Assembly: GCF_032854445.1 (NCBI RefSeq)
Contig: NC_088302.1
Location: 60,001-124,000, forward strand
From: Liolophura sinensis
Taxonomy: Eukaryota > Mollusca > Polyplacophora > Chitonida > Chitonidae
DNA: 64,000 nt
Reading direction: 5' to 3'
In this document: positions 36,011 through 48,519 of the stretch, piece after piece
Layout of the letters: every line of letters starts with the position of its first letter
How positions within the stretch are numbered: the stretch's first letter is position 1
Program-made: the position numbers and the translations under genes
Notes under the pieces: model-generated
Database searches by the model: none
Seen by the model: the letters and a program-made list of their open reading frames with translations, nothing else
What the model was told of the DNA's origin: nothing

Positions 36011-36699
36011 TACTTTAAGTAGATACAATTTCTAGTTGTTTTTATCGCACAGCTTTACAAGTACCGCCGCTGAGCTAAATCGCGAGGGTGAAAGTGAAAA
36101 ACGTTTCCAGATGCCTTAAGCGGATATGCATCTACAGTGCATCTACATTGCATTTACATCATCCTCTGCGCCCGTCAGAGCCTGTCGTACTTTCGGAAAC
36201 TTTTTTTTCAAAACTAGAATAATTAAAAACCCATATAAATGTGTCAGTCGGCTTCACTTCCATGGCGCTGCACACTCAAATACAATAGCTTCCAGCTACC
36301 GCCATTTCACAACTTTGTTCAGAGGAGGGGAGCACCTTTCAAGTAAATAATAATGCCCAGGAAGAGTACTGTAAACAATTGGCACTAGCTGGTTAACCAA
36401 CAAGAACTATTGTGTCATGTGAAATGCAGACTAACTAGTTTTTTGAGTGTAAGTTATGGCTGTCTCGTGTGACATCTTCATTCCAATTCAAGTTTATTCG
36501 CTATGTTAGTTTAAGTGTCAGTGAGGAACTGCTAAGGTGGCTAAACCAAGATACCCATTGTAATACAGCTTGTAATACAGCTTCAACTTTACACATACGG
36601 TTATGATAATCTACAAATATGGTTGTAGTATGGAGAGTATGGAATATGGATTATGTACAAGTATGGAGATGGTTGTTTCTCATGAATTTGTTTCATGAC
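36011..36699. other. Unique non-coding stretch
   Basis: Single-copy sequence. A 74-codon plus-strand frame (36,126-36,350) has no recognisable feature. Confidence 0.5.
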
Positions 36700-37395
36700 T
36701 TACAGTCAAGAGCAAGACGTCACTGTGTTACAGACATACCTGTGACAGAGATAAAAGAAATGACGTCACCAGGATAGAGGCATACCTGTGTCATAGATGA
36801 AGAGAACGATGTCACCAGGATACAGGGAAAGAATGACGTCACCAGGATAGATGAAAAGAATAATGTCACCAGGATACAGGCATACCTGTGTCAGAGATGA
36901 AAGAAATGACGTCACCAGGATAGAGGCATAATTGTGTCATAGATGAGGAGAACGACGTCATCAGGATACAGGGAAAGAATGACGTCACCAGAATAGAGGT
37001 ATACCACTGTCATGGATGAAAAAATGACGTCACAAGGATACAGGCATACCTGTATCAGAGATGAAAGAAATGACGTCACCAGGATAGAGGTATACCTGTG
37101 TCATACATGAAAGGAATGACGTCACCAGGATAAAGGATTACCTCTATCCGACGAGGTCACCAGGATACAGGGAAGGAATCATGTCACTTGGATAGAGGTA
37201 TACCTCTGTCATAGATGAAAGGAATGATGTCACCAGGATACAGGTATACCTGTGTCATAGATGAAAGGAATGATGTCACCAGGATACAGGCATACCTGTG
37301 TCAGAGATGAAAGGAATGACGTCACCAGTGCACAGGTATATCTGTGTCACAGGTGAAGAGAATGACGTCACCAGGATATAGGTAAAGCTGTACAT
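36700..37395. repeat. About 46-bp minisatellite array carrying perfect CRE octamers
   Basis: About 14 copies of a 46-bp unit (TGACGTCACCAGGATAGAGG, CATACCTGTGTCATAGATGA). The palindrome TGACGTCA, the consensus cAMP-response element bound by CREB/ATF bZIP proteins, is intact at 36,761, 36,834, 36,907, 36,980, 37,025, 37,071, 37,117, 37,317 and 37,363. Other copies are one base off (TGATGTCA). Whether any is bound is unknown. Confidence 0.93.
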
Positions 37396-37653
37396 ATTAA
37401 ACATGTAACAATGGACGCAGCACAGTAAAGTTACAAGATACATTGTCAGGATCAGCAGACCGTTATGTATTTTTTTCCACGACCAGAGGTACTTCTGTGA
37501 CCAGAGAGAAACAAGGTTGTCGAAATAATTCCGAAACACAGCTGACCTTTCGTTAAATTCAGATTCTCTTCCTGAAGGTATTGAAATATAATTCTCTGCA
37601 TTATAAAAATCAGTCATATTTTTTTGTATAGTACATAAAATGTATGTTTTCAT
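37390..37653 (-). CDS. Hypothetical open frame with a possible transmembrane segment
   Basis: ATG-initiated minus-strand frame whose first 90 or so codons lie outside the neighbouring repeat. It encodes a polar N-terminal half (RESEFNERSAVFRNYFDNLV) and a hydrophobic stretch (LLILTMYLVTLLCCVHCYMF). It then runs into the 46-bp array to a stop near 37,276. A donor-like CTG/GTGACG lies at the border. The family is not recognised; a frame of this size can occur by chance in a window this long. Confidence 0.2.
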
Positions 37654-39535
37654 ATTTTGCCTTATTCTTCATGATATACTTAATGCTAACAGTTTAAAAC
37701 ACCTATACTTTTAATCCCGTCCCAGAATGATTTCTCCTATTTTTATTTTGTCTGACAAACCACCGTTAGCCTTGGGCCTTACTCAACTTTTACCACCCCA
37801 ATGCACTTAAATTCAAATGAAAATTCGTACTATATGTCAGCTTGACAAAAAAATTTAGGGACTGTTGCCATCAAAAGCGATATGAATTTTTTTGCAAAAC
37901 AACAGCTGAAAAGAGAGGGGGAAAAAGAACAACATTACAATAAAATTAGTTTGTAAAAACAAAATCTTGTTCATAATTTGATCCAATAAGACATCCATAT
38001 AACACCCAGTTATCAGATCCCTCCGGAATTATAGACATGAGCTTTGTCACCACAAGTAACATAGGCATGCGAATCAATGACTAGCTTAAGTTAGATTTAC
38101 AAGTATGAATCATTTTCCTGATGATCTCCCACACGTAAGGCCCTTTGACTCCCAGCTGACCTTTTGTTTTCTCATGAGGCTTTCTCGCCCTCTTTCTCCT
38201 CTCTCGCCGTACGATTTTCGAAAATACATATCACAAACAACTACACATAGCTCTAGAGGCAGCTGGGAGGAAATGAATTTTTATCCATAGCTAACAGACT
38301 CGTGACAAACCTTGTCAAAAACAGGATCTATGGTTTAGCGAACAGGTTATGTTTTGAAAGTGAACAACTCGGGCCTAGCGTATGTAATGTATCCGTGCCT
38401 GAGAGGGCGGCTGTGGAACTGCTGACTGACGGCTCTGCCGTATGATTTCCGCTTTTCACTGTGAACGTTTATAATTATAAAAGCAGACGTACAGCCGATA
38501 AGTAGAGTGCTTCTTACAGACGGCTCGCCCTGGTTTTTCTGCCTCTTGAGATAAATTGAACGTACTCTGTTGGAAAACATTAATCTAAAACGACGTCTTT
38601 TCTTTAATGTTATGATGATTAACAGTTATTATATTTAATTTGCTGAATGAAATCAGACATAAATTGTAGCTATGGTGGCGGTATTAATTATATATCCTAG
38701 CTATTTCTATACTCTTAACCAATGGCCTCCCTCAGGCGCCATTTATTTGTTAAGTTGTTTTAATTATTTATTTCTTATATGCAGCACTGGACAGCGCTGC
38801 ACGGCCAAGGTCACAGCTAAGCACACTCAGTTAAAATAAATTCAATCGAACTTCACCTGAATATATGTTCAACATGGTTTGTAAAAATCAGTATAACTGA
38901 ACATTTACAATGTGTCTTTACTCATCCGTTATTTCGTGTAACGACTGACAGATTACTGGCAGTCTTCCATGTTCGGGACCTTCATACTTGAAAATGCCTC
39001 CATTCTATACAACAGCCCGATGAATTATTTGGCTTTACTATCCGCTGTTTTGGAGTGATAATAACGTGACAATGCGGCCTGCTGGCTTGATATAAGAAGC
39101 ACTCTCCTCTGTCCCGTATCATATTCCCCAAACCCAGGCCTTTTTAGCATTTCTCCTGTAAGAGGCTCGGGCGATTGGCACGTTTTTATACCACAAACTG
39201 ACCCCCATAAAAATGCCTGCCTGATTTAAGGATTGTAGCGCTAACACGCCTTGAGTTGTGTGCCGATTACAAACCTCAAGTCAAATAGTGAACAATCGTT
39301 GAAACGTTCCTCCGGCTGAGGTATTACTGAAGCCAGTACGGAGAAATAATCCATGAAGATACGTATATACAGTTTCCAGCAAGCAAAACTTGTATATCTA
39401 CATGTGATCATAGACAAGAGTTTGTTATACGTAAAAGCGAGACAGAATTGACTAATATGTTAACTAACGCAGACAAGCGCTGACTGAGCAATTGTCAGAA
39501 AAATATGGCGGAGTTAGGCGTGATGCCCGGCGTCA
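37654..39535. other. Unique AT-rich stretch
   Basis: No repeat array and no recognisable coding frame. The frames of 60 to 80 codons present (38,105-38,290 plus, 38,347-38,580 minus) carry no motif I know. Confidence 0.5.
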
Positions 39536-39539
39536 TCAA

Positions 39540-41830
39540 AATGGAGATCCTCTTGTGCAATGTACAGTGTCATTAAAACACAGATCGTCTTGTGCTATGC
39601 AAACCGTCATTACGATACAGATTCTCTTGTGCAATATACACCGTCATTACAATACAGGTCGTCTTGTGCGATGTACAGTGTCATTACAATACAGATCCTC
39701 TTGTGCTATGTGGAGCGTCATTACAATACAGATCATCTAGTGCAATGTACAGCGTAATTACAATACAGATCCTCTTGTGCAATGTAAACCGTCATTACAA
39801 TGAAGATCTTCTTGTGCAATATACCGTGTCCTTCCAATACAGATCCTCGTGTGCAATGTACACTGTCTTTTCAATACAGATCCTCTTGTGCAATGTACAG
39901 CGTCATTACAATACAGATCGTCTTGTGCAATGTACATCGTCATTACAATACAGATCGTCTCGTGCAATGTACACTGTCATTACAATACAGATCCTCTTGT
40001 GCAATGTACAGCGTCATTACAATACAGATCGTCCTGTGCAATGTACAGCGTCATTACAATACAGATCGTCTTGTGCAATGTACATCGTCATTACAATACA
40101 GATCGTCTCGTGCAATGTACGGCGTCATTACAATACAGAGCATCTTGTGCAATGTACAATGTCATTACAATACAGATCGTCTCGTGCAATGTACAGTGTC
40201 ATTAACATACAGATCCTCTTGTGCAGCCTACAGAGTGACTATAATACAGATCCACTTGGGCCATGCAAACCGTCATTACAATACAGATCCTCTTGTGCCA
40301 TGTACAGTGTTATTACAATACAGATCGTCTCGTGTGATGTACAGCGTCATTACAATACAGATCGTCTTGTGCAATGTACACTGTCATTACAATGCAGATC
40401 GTCTCGTGCAATGTACAGCGTTCTTACAATACAGATCCTCTTGTGCAATGTAAACCTTCATTACAATGAAGATCCGCTTGTTCAATATACATTGTCCTTC
40501 CAATACAGATCCTCTTGTGCAGTGTACAGCGTCATTACAATACAGATCATCTAGTGCAATGTACAGCGTCATTATAATACAGATCATCTTGTGCAATGTA
40601 CATCGTCATTAACATACAGATCCTCTTGTGCAGTCTACAGTGCGATTACAATACAGATCCACTTGTGCCATGGAAACCATCATTACAATAGAGATCATCT
40701 TGTGCAGTGTACAGTGTCATTACAATACAGATATCATGTGCAATGTACAGCGCCATTACAATACAGATCCTCTTGTGCAATGTACAGCGTCATTACAATA
40801 CAAATCCTCTTGTGCAATGTACACTGTCATTACAAAAGAAATCCTCCAGTGTAATGTACAGTGTCATTACAATACAGATCGTCTCGTGCAATGTACGGCG
40901 TAATTACAATACAGAGCATCTTGTGCAATGTACAGTGTCATTAACATACAGATCCTCTTGTGCAGTCTACAGTGTGGCTATAATACAGATCCACTTGGGC
41001 CATGCAAACCGTCATTACAATACAGATCATCTTGTGCAAGGTACAGTGTCATTACAGTACAGATCCTCTTGTGTCATGTACAGTGTTATTACAGTACAGA
41101 TCGTCTCGTGCAATGTACAGCGTCATTACAACACAGATCGTTTTGTGCAATGTACATGATCATTACAATGGAAATCCTCTAGTGCAATGTACAGCGTCAT
41201 TACAATACAGATCATCTTGTGCAATGTACATAGTCGTTAACATACAGATCCTCTTGTGTAATGTACAGCGTAATTACAATGCAGATTGTCCTGTGCTATG
41301 CCAACCGTCATTACAATAGAGATCCTCTTGTGCAATGTACAGCGTCATTACAATAAGATCATCTTGTGCTATGTACAGCATCATTACAACACAGATCCTT
41401 TGTACAGTGTACAGTGTCATTAGAGTAGAGATCCTCTTGTGAAATGTACAGTGGCATTACAATAGGAGATTATCTTGTGTTATGTACAGCGTGATTACAA
41501 TACAGATCCTACCATGTACCATGTACAGTATCGTTACAATACAGATCATCTTGTGCAATGCATAGTGTCATTACAATAGTGAGCCTCTTGTGCTATGAAT
41601 TCCATTTGTGCAGTACAAGCAATGTACATGACCATCACAATGGCGATCCTATGGTGTAATGTACAGTGTTATAACCAAGGAGATCCTGTAGTGCGTCACT
41701 AGAACTATAGACGTCATTACAGCGGATTCCCATAGTGCGGAACTGGAAATTTACAGCCTCGCTATAAAAGAGTTCCTGTGGTGCAACACGGGAGCTGTAC
41801 AGCGTCATTACCACGGAGTCATTTCAAGCT
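39540..41830. repeat. 37-bp minisatellite array, about 60 copies
   Basis: Unit: GTCATTACAATACAGATCCT, CTTGTGCAATGTACAGC. The left part (39,600-40,600) is more uniform and the right end (41,400-41,830) is eroded. As the unit lacks stops in the plus strand, overlapping open frames of up to 320 codons with a 37-residue period appear in all three plus frames. This phase-free openness argues against coding. Confidence 0.96.
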
Positions 41831-42015
41831 ATGCATACATGGGTCTTAGGTTTCATTGCAAACGATGCATATATCAGCCCTATATTTAATTTACCACGTT
41901 GTCAGCACACGTCTGCTGTGCCAGCTCCTGTCTCCAAAGCGGTGGCGCAGATTTAAGAGTAAACTCTGGTATTTTGGCTGACAATTGCCTGCCTAATAAT
42001 TGCATTGTTTTTAGC
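41831..42015. other. Unique spacer
   Basis: Single-copy sequence ending in a plausible splice-acceptor context (TTGCATTGTTTTTAG at about 42,015). Confidence 0.35.
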
Positions 42016-42238
42016 AGCGTGCCGCTCACGGTCAACTTCCGAGTTCTTCCCCTATCACTCCAGGTATCCTGAGGGTCAGCGATGGATTAACAATGGGACA
42101 GAAATCCTTAATGAAAAGCGTATTTCCCATGTGGCAAGTGGACAGACGAGATACTCTCCGCTCTCCAGTGTACCGGTACGCGGCAATATCTGCTGTTCTA
42201 CGGGATTGCACACCACACCGTATTATATAGACATATGA
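42016..42238 (+). CDS. Candidate exon of unknown function
   Basis: After the acceptor-like TTGCATTGTTTTTAG an open frame of about 73 codons runs to a stop at 42,238, with residues such as YPEGQRWINNGTEILNEKR and GNICCSTGL. It is not repetitive. I do not recognise a domain. It could be a terminal exon, a decayed gene piece or a chance frame; the opposite strand is open over the same span, which lowers confidence. Confidence 0.2.
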
Positions 42239-42645
42239 GCCCGAATATTCCAAGTCTCTTGAGGCACGCCGGCCTCAAAAAAAAAAAAACCTTAACAGAA
42301 AACTGCACATAATCTGAGCTTGTGTCTGTCGCGTATTAACACAACCCTGATCAAACGTCGAAAGTCATAAACCATTTCCGGGTTCTGGCTCGAACTCACC
42401 ATAAGATATCTGTATTACAGTACATGTGGTGTAAACCTATTATCATTGAACTTTGCACCGTTCGATAACCGTTGTGTAAACTAATTAGCCATTGTAAGTT
42501 ATTCTAGGTGCTTGTAAAATCGTGTATGACATTTTATGCCAAAAATTTTATTTTTAACATATTCCTTCTCATCCACTCTGGTTAACTGTCTAATTCAAAA
42601 TGCCAAAATGAATTTCCGTTTTCCCCAGATATCACTACCTGGTTA
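42239..42645. other. Unique stretch
   Basis: Contains a run of about 13 A at 42,279. No gene or RNA recognised. Confidence 0.45.
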
Positions 42646-42649
42646 TACG

Positions 42650-42885
42650 TGGCCTTGCGAATACAGATTTTACGTATCACAGTGGTATGCGCACCACTGT
42701 GATATATACAAATCTTATGTATCACGTTGGCATACACAGATCTTGCGCATAGCATTGGCATGCGCAATCCTTGCGTATTACTGTGGTGTATACAGATCTT
42801 GCGTATCACTGAGGTATACACACATCTTGCGTATCACCTTGGTATGTGCCGATCTTGTGTATCACTTTGGCATACACAGTCAAAA
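42650..42885. repeat. 28-bp minisatellite array
   Basis: About 8 diverged copies of CTTGCGTATCACTGTGGTAT plus ACACAGAT. Confidence 0.88.
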
Positions 42886-43628
42886 ATGAAGTGCCCCAAA
42901 GTGACGGAAATGTACAACTGATCGCTTACTTGGATCCTGTCTCATCAATCACAAGGCCTTCCACAACAAATACACGAGCTATAATCTCATAATCTGCCTG
43001 ACATCATTTCAGATTTTCAAAACGTAGTCACGAGTAGGGCATATGACGACTCGGCCTCGTCTGTTTCATAATTAAAGTGTTGAACAAATCGCATTTGTTG
43101 CCGTGGAAGTTTCTGATCCTATGTGATTGGAGGAACGACATTTATAAGTGTAATTGTTTACTGGAGTATCTACATATCAGATTATGACAGACTATACAAT
43201 GATCTTGTCTGACGTGGTAAATATCGGCTGCGGCGCGCATACTGGCATCTGTCTCTATAGGTGAGGCTTTTATGCTGAACATATCTGTTCAAGCTTTCTT
43301 TAAACGCTTGGCCCTAGAATAGTCTTATATCTCAAGATCATAGCTCTCCTCTCAATCCTCTCTATGAGATTAAAGCTCACTTCATTCTACTGTGGACAAT
43401 AAACCTGTTTATAAGATTACTGACAGTCAGTAAAACTCAGACTGTGTGATACAGATCTGACAGTCCTGATAGCGGCCATACGATCCTCTTTCGCTCTGAC
43501 AGATTTAGGTTTGGTATTTGACAGAACACTTCGATAGGTCAATATACTGCTTGACATAGCTAACCACAACTACTGAGTATGCATTCCTGACCCTTGCCTG
43601 TCTATCACGGTGCTGAAAGTCATAAAAA

Positions 43629-43630
<2 letters not shown>
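42886..43630. other. Unique stretch
   Basis: Single-copy sequence without recognisable features, ending at the (AT)n tract. Confidence 0.5.
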
Positions 43631-43721
<91 letters not shown>

Positions 43722-43729
43722 ATATATAT
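43631..43729. repeat. (AT)n microsatellite
   Basis: Uninterrupted AT dinucleotide for about 99 bp, with one phase slip near 43,710. It will be length-polymorphic and may be misassembled. Confidence 0.98.
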
Positions 43730-43799
43730 GGCGACAACAAACATAGGTTTTCACCAACATGCACGTGAAAACAATTAGTGAAACACTTATCTGTATAAT

Positions 43800-44965
43800 A
43801 TCTAGATTCTAACAATATGTCACCACGAGGTTGTAGGTAAACTTTGTTACGTGGCCGCAAGGATGGATATATCACCACGAGGTTAAAGGTGATCTTTGTG
43901 ACGTGGCCGCAAGGATGGATATATCACCACAAGGTTGTAGATAATCATTCTCACGTGGCCGCAAGGACGGATATATCACCACAAGGTTGTAGATAATCAT
44001 TGTCACGTGGCCGCAAGGACGGATATATCACCACGAGGCTGTAGATGAACTTTGTTACGTGGCCGCAAGGATGGATATATCACCACGAGGTAGTAGGTGA
44101 TCTTTGTTACGTGGCCGCAAGGATGGATATATCACCACGAGGCTGTAGGTGATCTTTGTTACGTGGCCGCAAGGATGGATATATCACCACGAAGTTGTAG
44201 GTGACCCTTGTCAAGTGGCTGTAGGTGATCTTTGTTACGTGGCCGCAAGGATGAATATATCACCACGAGGTTGTAGGTAATCACTATTAAGTGGCCGCAA
44301 GGATGAATATATCACCACGAAGTAGTAGATGATCTTTGTGACGTGGCCGCAAGGACGGATATATCACCACAAGGTTGTAGATAATCATTCTCACGTGGCC
44401 GCAAGGACGGATATATCACCACAAGGTTGTAGATAATCATTGTCACGTGGCCGCAAGGACGGATATATCACCACGAGGCTGTAGGTGATCTTTGTTACGT
44501 GGCCGCAAGGATGGATATATCACCACGAGGTAGTAGGTGATCTTTGTTACGTGGCCGCAAGGATGGATATATCACCACGAAGTAATAGGTGATCTTTGTC
44601 ACGTGGCCGCAAGGATGGATATATCACCACGAGGTTGTAGGTAATCAATGTTACTTGGCCACAAGGATGAATGAATGATTATGGCTTAACGCCACATCGG
44701 CAATATTTCAGCCATATAGTGGCGAATGGATATATCACCACGAAGTAGTAGGTGATCTTTGTTACATGGTCGCAAGGATGGATATATCACCACGAGGTTA
44801 AAGGTGATCTTTGTCATGTGGCCGTAAGGATGGATATATCACCACGAGGCTGTAGATGATCTTTGTCACGTGGCCACAAGGATGGATATATCACCACGAA
44901 GTAGTAGATGATCTTTGTTGCGTGGCCGCAAGGATGGATATAGCATCACGTGGAGGTAGGGGACC
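43800..44965. repeat. 52-bp minisatellite array
   Basis: About 21 copies of a 52-bp unit (AAGGATGGATATATCACCAC, GAGGTTGTAGGTGATCTTTG, TTACGTGGCCGC); landmark at 43,861 and 43,913. A two-unit block (43,913-44,030) recurs at 44,340-44,470 with the same private variants, which indicates duplication of multi-unit blocks. It is interrupted by a SINE tail at 44,688-44,738. Confidence 0.95.
44684..44738 (-). mobile_element. Short SINE tail fragment inside the 52-bp array
   Basis: ATTATGGCTTAACGCCACAT followed by CGGCAATATTTCAGCCATAT interrupts one repeat unit. The string resembles the 3' end of a mollusc SINE (TTTAACGCC, CAATATTTCAGCCATAT) and is related in design to the family 2 tail at 15,379. 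Only about 55 bp is present. A 4 to 5-bp AATG flank may be a target duplication. Confidence 0.6.
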
Positions 44966-45330
44966 TTTGCCATGTAAACTCCAAGATAGTTCAACTGGAC
45001 CAAATGAACCACGAACTGCTGGACGACTAGACCTGGAAGCCTGGACCCCTGGACCCTTGGACGACGGGGTAACTGGACAACTGGACTAGCGGGCCACGAA
45101 ACCATTACACCACAGGATCACGGAACCACAGAACCTCTATTTCAAAAGACCGTGCAACAATGGAACCACGGAGCCACTGGAACAAGGGATCACAGGAGCA
45201 CCGGATCACAGGATCACTGGTACACCGGAACACCTTACCATGGGGCCACTGCACAACGGGAACACGGGACCAGGGGGACAACTTGATCAAAGACCATGGG
45301 ATCACCGGACCACGGGACACTCCTCCAGTG
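44966..45330. repeat. Degenerate short repeat of GGACCACTGG-like words
   Basis: Irregular recurrence of GGATCACAGG, GGACCACGGG, GGAACACC and CTGGACGAC at 10 to 15-bp intervals. It is short-period, highly diverged and GC-richer than the flanks. No true gene. Confidence 0.75.
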
Positions 45331-47335
45331 CCCCAGTGTTTATCATGCCGGTCAGATGAGGGTCTGACTCAGAAGTAGAAGCCCCAGGACAAGGGCACAT
45401 CTGTTAGCTATCTCTCTTTCGCCTCAAGAGCCCTACAGTGTTTTTTATGATCCACTTAAAATATCAGCATCTGTGTAAAGCTAAAACCATTTATTCGGAT
45501 TATAGTTCTATATATAAATCACTAGACACCAGTATCGTGCGTCCGGTTTCCTACCTGTAGGCATAATGTACGAAATACCGGCCATCTGACATACCAGGAA
45601 TGCTTCCTTACCCACTTCAGATACACGCTAATTGGAATAACCTCAATCTTACTTAATCTCTTAATTACTGACACTGAGGTACCCAGTGAAATGAACCAAT
45701 TAACAGAGAGATGTTTGTTTTAAGCAGTTCTACCTGACTAAAGTGAACATAGCATAACAACAATTGAGTGAGGAAGAGTTGGCTTTGCGCTCAAATTCAG
45801 TTTTTTCAAAAGAGTTTTTATATGTTTTTTGTTTCCTATTTTTCATTTAAATTCTCTGGAAGACAAATTAAAGAAATATTAGAATCATTAAAATATTTCC
45901 ACGGGCATCTTTCTTCTCTTAAATGTGCGACATGCTAATCCTACATATCACCTGACCCTAAACAAAATATAATCAATCATGGACGGTACTGTATGATTCG
46001 GAGAGTAATGCATAACTCAGTTTACCATTAATGGAAAACTGCTACAGTTTGAAACATTTCGGTAAACAGTCAGTCATCGAGCAGGATAAAACGTTAATAT
46101 TGGATATTATTTATTCTAGGGAATAATCCTAGACTTACCTGAATTTGACCATGGCGACCGGTATAGGCAAATATTGTCCATCAACAAAGTTGTCTGAAAA
46201 TGTCTTAATCTGCAGCGTATTCAGAATTCACCGAATCAAACAGTAGTTTCAGTGTAACACGTCTTTTCAGTAATTGCATCAAACGGCCGTTTAGGTGTTC
46301 AGATTCAAATCCGTGACCCAAAAACGATCCTTGTGGGGGTTTTACAGTGATCTGACACTTTTCTCAGATTTTCTCGCCTTTCTCTGACTAACCCGTTTTT
46401 CTCCCCTTTTACACCTTTTCAGCAACACTTTTGTAACGAACGCTGAACAAATTTACCGGCTTGCTACAAGCAGTTCGAATGACATCTTCTTTGCTGACTT
46501 CCAAACCTAAACTATTAATAAGGCATATTACGTAAAAAATACAATATGTGGCCATCCAAGCTGTTACCCGTCAGACAGAAATTCCGCGTAAATCACTTCT
46601 TTGTTTTCGCCAGAGCAAAATGTTCACAACCTCGCTATATATGTGACAGCTTTGGCAGTTAAGACATCTTGCGTCCCGTTTGGCTGGCCCGACCCACTGA
46701 CAACTGCCGCTCCACGAGTAAAGCTAACCACACTGACATCCCACTGCTGGGTAAGACCACTCAAATCTTGCGCACGGCCTGAGCTCTAGGAGGTACAGCA
46801 TTCTCCATGCTCACACAGACAGCGGTATTCGTATATACCTGATGTGTGCTGATATTTGTCTTCAATAAACAGGAGGACGAATGTAAGAACTAAAAGCACT
46901 TGGAAATCCGTTTCTTTGCGTTTTATGGCACCCGTCACTTGCCTTAGAAGGTTGTGTCACACTTGATATCGCCCAGCCAACAAGCGAACACAAACTCCTG
47001 GCATTCTCACCTTGTGTCGCTTGTGTAAGGCTGTAGCTTGCTTTTAGTTACGTCAGACGCGTACGTTTCTTAAATAGCACACTAATGGTGAGAGTAATGG
47101 CCTAGTTATTTCTTTATTGACCTCGACTGGTGTCAAGCGAACTCCTTTGTACACTTTTTTCCTACAAACGGTATACTACAGCCCAATGTTTTATATAGAT
47201 CAACCTTCAGAGTTTGCTTACGCTAAATGCATTTGTTACCCGAATGCGTGGCCCATATTAAAATGGAGTCAATAAAGCTTAATATACAGGTGTACTTTGC
47301 CAGTGTCTTTAATTAATGGCCCATTTCTGCCATTG
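45331..47335. other. Unique stretch
   Basis: Single-copy, AT-rich in the centre. Several frames of about 60 codons show nothing recognisable. Confidence 0.5.
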
Positions 47336-47450
47336 AAGGGTGTGAGGATAAAGGCCAGGACATGCACTAAGACCTATGTACCTCGCCCAGTGCCCGCTAT
47401 GCGCTGCTGGCCGTCAGGCCCTCCAGCTATGACAGAGATGTATATAGTCC
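47336..47450 (+). CDS. Possible exon resembling the second half of a TSP1 module
   Basis: An acceptor-like context (TTTCTGCCATTGAAG) and a donor-like context (CCACG then GTAAGAAT, about 47,451) bracket a frame reading GVRIKARTC, then TKTYVPRPVPAMRC, then WPSGPPAMTEM. The order G, R-ladder, C, P-x-P, 13 residues, C, G-P and T-E follows the second half of a TSP1 repeat, but the final Cys is Met and the WxxWxxWSxC part is absent. It lies 44 kb away on the opposite strand from the clear TSP1 exon, so the two cannot be one simple transcript. Chance resemblance is possible. Confidence 0.25.
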
Positions 47451-48235
47451 ACGGTAAGAATGAGGGTGAGGACGCAGACAAAGATTCAGCTACGTGATGA
47501 AAATGTTAGGGTGTGTGAGCAAGGAATAACGGGTATAATATAGATGCCTGCTGATGACGGCCGAGTGGACCGAGCTGCACGCCAAGTGGGGTGCGTCATT
47601 TTACAGCTACAGACGAGAGTTCAGACACCGTAGATGCCACTTTTATCTATATGACTGTTAGCCAAATTTAATATAAGATAAACACAGTCAAGAATTCCGT
47701 GATATTAACATTTAATGTTGAGTAATTTTAATAAACCCTTAATTTAATTTGGAAAAAGCATGTTGAATATATATAGTGAAAAAGATAAACTAGAGAAACG
47801 GCCGGCGGCAGCGGTCAGATAGCAGTCAGACAGTGGTCAGTCAGTGGTAGAAGGGCAAAATCGATGTTGCTAGAGTGTAATAAGTATCCAAAGTACTATC
47901 CAATTATTGTATTTGATCACATCATGACTGTAGCAAACAACGCAATGCATACCGAACCTGCACCAAGACAATACCCACTGACACAACTATGGGACCGATC
48001 CATGGTAAACATGCGGCAAAAGATCTGTCCGTATTCGAACATTCGAATGGTGAACATGCACATTGCGAAAGAAAATTTCAAGGGAAACATTGTACACACT
48101 GGCATTTAAAGCAATATTTGTGCGGAAGATAGAACTCATCACAGTGTGGGTTTTCTAGACACAACAATGCCCTTCACAATCTCTACTAATTTCTTTCTTT
48201 ATATCGCCTATTGGACTTAAAAACAGGCAAAAAAA
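47451..48235. other. Unique stretch with a weak open frame
   Basis: A plus-strand frame of about 81 codons (47,864-48,109) is not recognised. A tRNA-like GACGGCCGAGTGGACC near 47,558 lacks a convincing B box at a proper distance. Confidence 0.4.
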
Positions 48236-48519
48236 CTCCAAAACAGTTCACAGTGTATACACTAGTGAGTGCACCTATTACTGACAGATGTTATCACAGA
48301 AAACTTCCAAAACGGTTCACCGTGTATACACTAGTGAGTGCACCTACTATTGACAGATGTTATCATAGAAAACTTCCAAACAGTTCACCGTGTACACACT
48401 AGTGAGTGCACCTACTATTGACAGATGTTATTACAGAAAACTTTAAAACAGTTCACAGTCTATACACTAGTAAGCACACCTACTATTGACAGACGTTATA
48501 ACAGAAAACTCCAAAACAG
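48236..48519. repeat. 68/69-bp tandem array, about 4 copies
   Basis: CAGTTCAC recurs at 48,244, 48,313, 48,381 and 48,449. Units contain GTGTATACACTAGTGAGTGC, ACCTACTATTGACAGATG and TTATCACAGAAAACTTCC. Confidence 0.92.

Noticed and set aside
36126-36350. 74-codon plus-strand frame
   Set aside because: No domain, no ATG context of note, and the size is expected by chance.
39540-41319. Overlapping plus-strand frames of 100 to 320 codons as genes
   Set aside because: All three frames are open through the same 37-bp repeat, so there is no frame preference.
43505-43878. Minus-strand frames with long Ile-Tyr runs
   Set aside because: They are translations of the (AT)n microsatellite.
47550-47640. 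tRNA gene near GACGGCCGAGTGGACC, and a similar string at 14,003 (CGGCCGAGCTATCGGTAGAG)
   Set aside because: A-box-like words are present, but no good B box and no cloverleaf could be traced; at most decayed SINE heads.
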